From: Piscicola geometra
Taxonomy: Eukaryota > Annelida > Clitellata > Hirudinida > Piscicolidae
DNA length: 64,000 nucleotides
Direction: 5' to 3'
Assembly: GCA_943735955.1 (NCBI GenBank)
Contig: OX030961.1
Span: forward strand, 18,501-82,500
Positions 63,388 to 64,000 of the stretch are shown in pieces. Below the pieces are notes generated by a model, which saw only the letters and a list, made by a program, of their open reading frames with translations, did no database searches and had not been told where the DNA came from. The position numbers and the translations under genes were made by a program. Position 1 is the first letter of the stretch. Every line of letters starts with the position of its first letter.

Positions 63388-64000
63388 ATATTTACATATA
63401 TTGCATATTTACACTTATTGCATCTTTACATATATTGCATATTTACATATATTGCATATTTACATATATTGCATCTTTAAATATATTGCATATTTACATA
63501 TTTTGCATATTTACATATATTGCATATTTACATATATTGCATATTTGCATATATTGCATATTTACATATAATGCATATTTACATATATTGCATACTTACA
63601 TATATTGCATATTTACATATATTGCATATTTACATATATTGCATATTTACATATATTGCATATTTACATATATTGCATATTTACATATATTGCATATTTA
63701 CATATATTGCATATTTACATATATTGCATACTTACATATATTGCATATATACATATATTGCATATTTACATATATTGCATATTTACATATATTGCATATT
63801 TACATATTTTGCATATTTACATATATTGCATATTTACATATATTGCATATTTACATATATTGCATATTTACATATATTGCATCTTTAAATATATTGCATA
63901 TTTACATATATTGCATATTTACATATATTGCATATTTACATATATTGCATATTTGCATATATTGCATATTTACATATAATGCATATTTACATATATTGCA
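63388..64000. repeat. Satellite after block 4, open at the window edge
   Basis: These 613 bp match the right flank of block 3 (61817 onward) mark for mark: CACTTATTG, CATCTTT, CATCTTTAAAT, TTTTGCAT, TTTGCAT, TAATGCAT, GCATACTTAC, GCATATATAC and a second CATCTTTAAAT. The offset is 1571 bp, which suggests another copy of the telomere-bearing repeat may follow beyond the window. No gene or unique sequence is present. Confidence 0.85.

Larger units (their letters stand above)
1..64000. repeat. 17-bp AT-rich satellite array filling the window
   Basis: The unit TATTTACATATATTGCA repeats head to tail from the first to the last base, interrupted only by four telomere-hexamer blocks. Most units are identical to the consensus or differ by one or two substitutions, typically TTTACAT to TTTGCAT, TTCACAT, TTTACGT or TTTACAC, and ATTGCA to AATGCA, ATTACA or ATTGAA. 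Length variants are rare: 16-, 18- and 19-bp units and a 7-bp short form, each annotated separately. The array starts and ends mid-unit, so it extends beyond both edges. No unique sequence, RNA gene or transposon remnant is visible. Very AT-rich tandem repeats of this scale are usual in heterochromatin; whether this one is centromeric, pericentromeric or subtelomeric cannot be read from the sequence alone. Confidence 0.98.

Noticed and set aside
55640..63400. Transposon insertion carrying the hexamer blocks
   Set aside because: No terminal inverted repeats, coding remnant or poly-A are present. The apparent 8-bp flanking repeat is ambiguous because the host DNA is itself a tandem repeat.
1..64000. 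CRISPR array
   Set aside because: Short regular repeats might trigger a CRISPR finder, but there are no unique spacers between repeats and no cas genes, and the telomere-type hexamers point to a eukaryote.
1..64000. CENP-B box, suggested by the 17-bp length of the unit
   Set aside because: The CENP-B box is also 17 bp but GC-containing, with TTCG and CGGG cores. The satellite has no CG in its consensus and no resemblance; the equal length is coincidence.
1..64000. Promoters, TATA boxes and bacterial -10 sites
   Set aside because: TATATA and TATATT occur in every unit because of composition. With no gene to serve, none can be called.
1..64000. A new biological system such as a defence island, biosynthetic cluster or mobile element
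   Set aside because: I read for non-satellite sequence throughout and found none beyond the four hexamer blocks; there is no gene content to support such a system.

Overview
The whole 64 kb window is tandemly repeated DNA, and I find no gene in it. About 62.9 kb is one very AT-rich satellite with a 17-bp unit, consensus TATTTACATATATTGCA on the + strand (8 T, 6 A, 2 C, 1 G; about 18% GC). That is roughly 3,700 units. The remaining 1.1 kb is four short blocks of degenerate telomere-type hexamers, CCCTAA on + and TTAGGG on -, embedded in the satellite at 55651-55940, 59932-60208, 61540-61816 and 63117-63387.

Organism: a eukaryote with TTAGGG-type telomeres. Vertebrates, many other animals, many fungi and some protists and plants have this type. 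The hexamer spacing argues against TTTAGGG (most land plants) and TTAGG (most arthropods). Nothing else in the window narrows it down. The setting is most likely subtelomeric, pericentromeric or centromeric heterochromatin, which is inference from repeat content.

Layout: (A) 1-8611, about 506 units in one unbroken 17-bp register, with subfamily marks ACGTAT/ACATGTAT, TTATGCATTTATAC and CATTTTAAC. (B) 8612-13424, where an 18-bp unit (TATTTAAATTATACTGCA) appears and a 1.6-kb segment is duplicated. (C) 13425-35285, where TTAAATG and TATTGG units join and 2.4-2.6 kb segments are duplicated. (D) 35286-50448, with no 18-bp units and segment periods of 1122, 1173, 1989 and 969 bp. (E) 50449-55650, marked by a 7-bp-spaced TGCA triplet. 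(F) 55651-64000, the telomere-hexamer blocks inside 0.7-1.75 kb higher-order repeats that probably continue past the right edge.

The long open frames in this window are not genes. The 17-bp consensus has no stop codon in any + frame, and 17 is not a multiple of 3, so each + frame reads through it as a 17-residue peptide repeat until a point variant makes a stop. The main biological content is the array's history: nested, phase-preserving segmental duplications, private marker units that date them, and one telomere-hexamer insertion later amplified to at least four copies with a readable order of descent.
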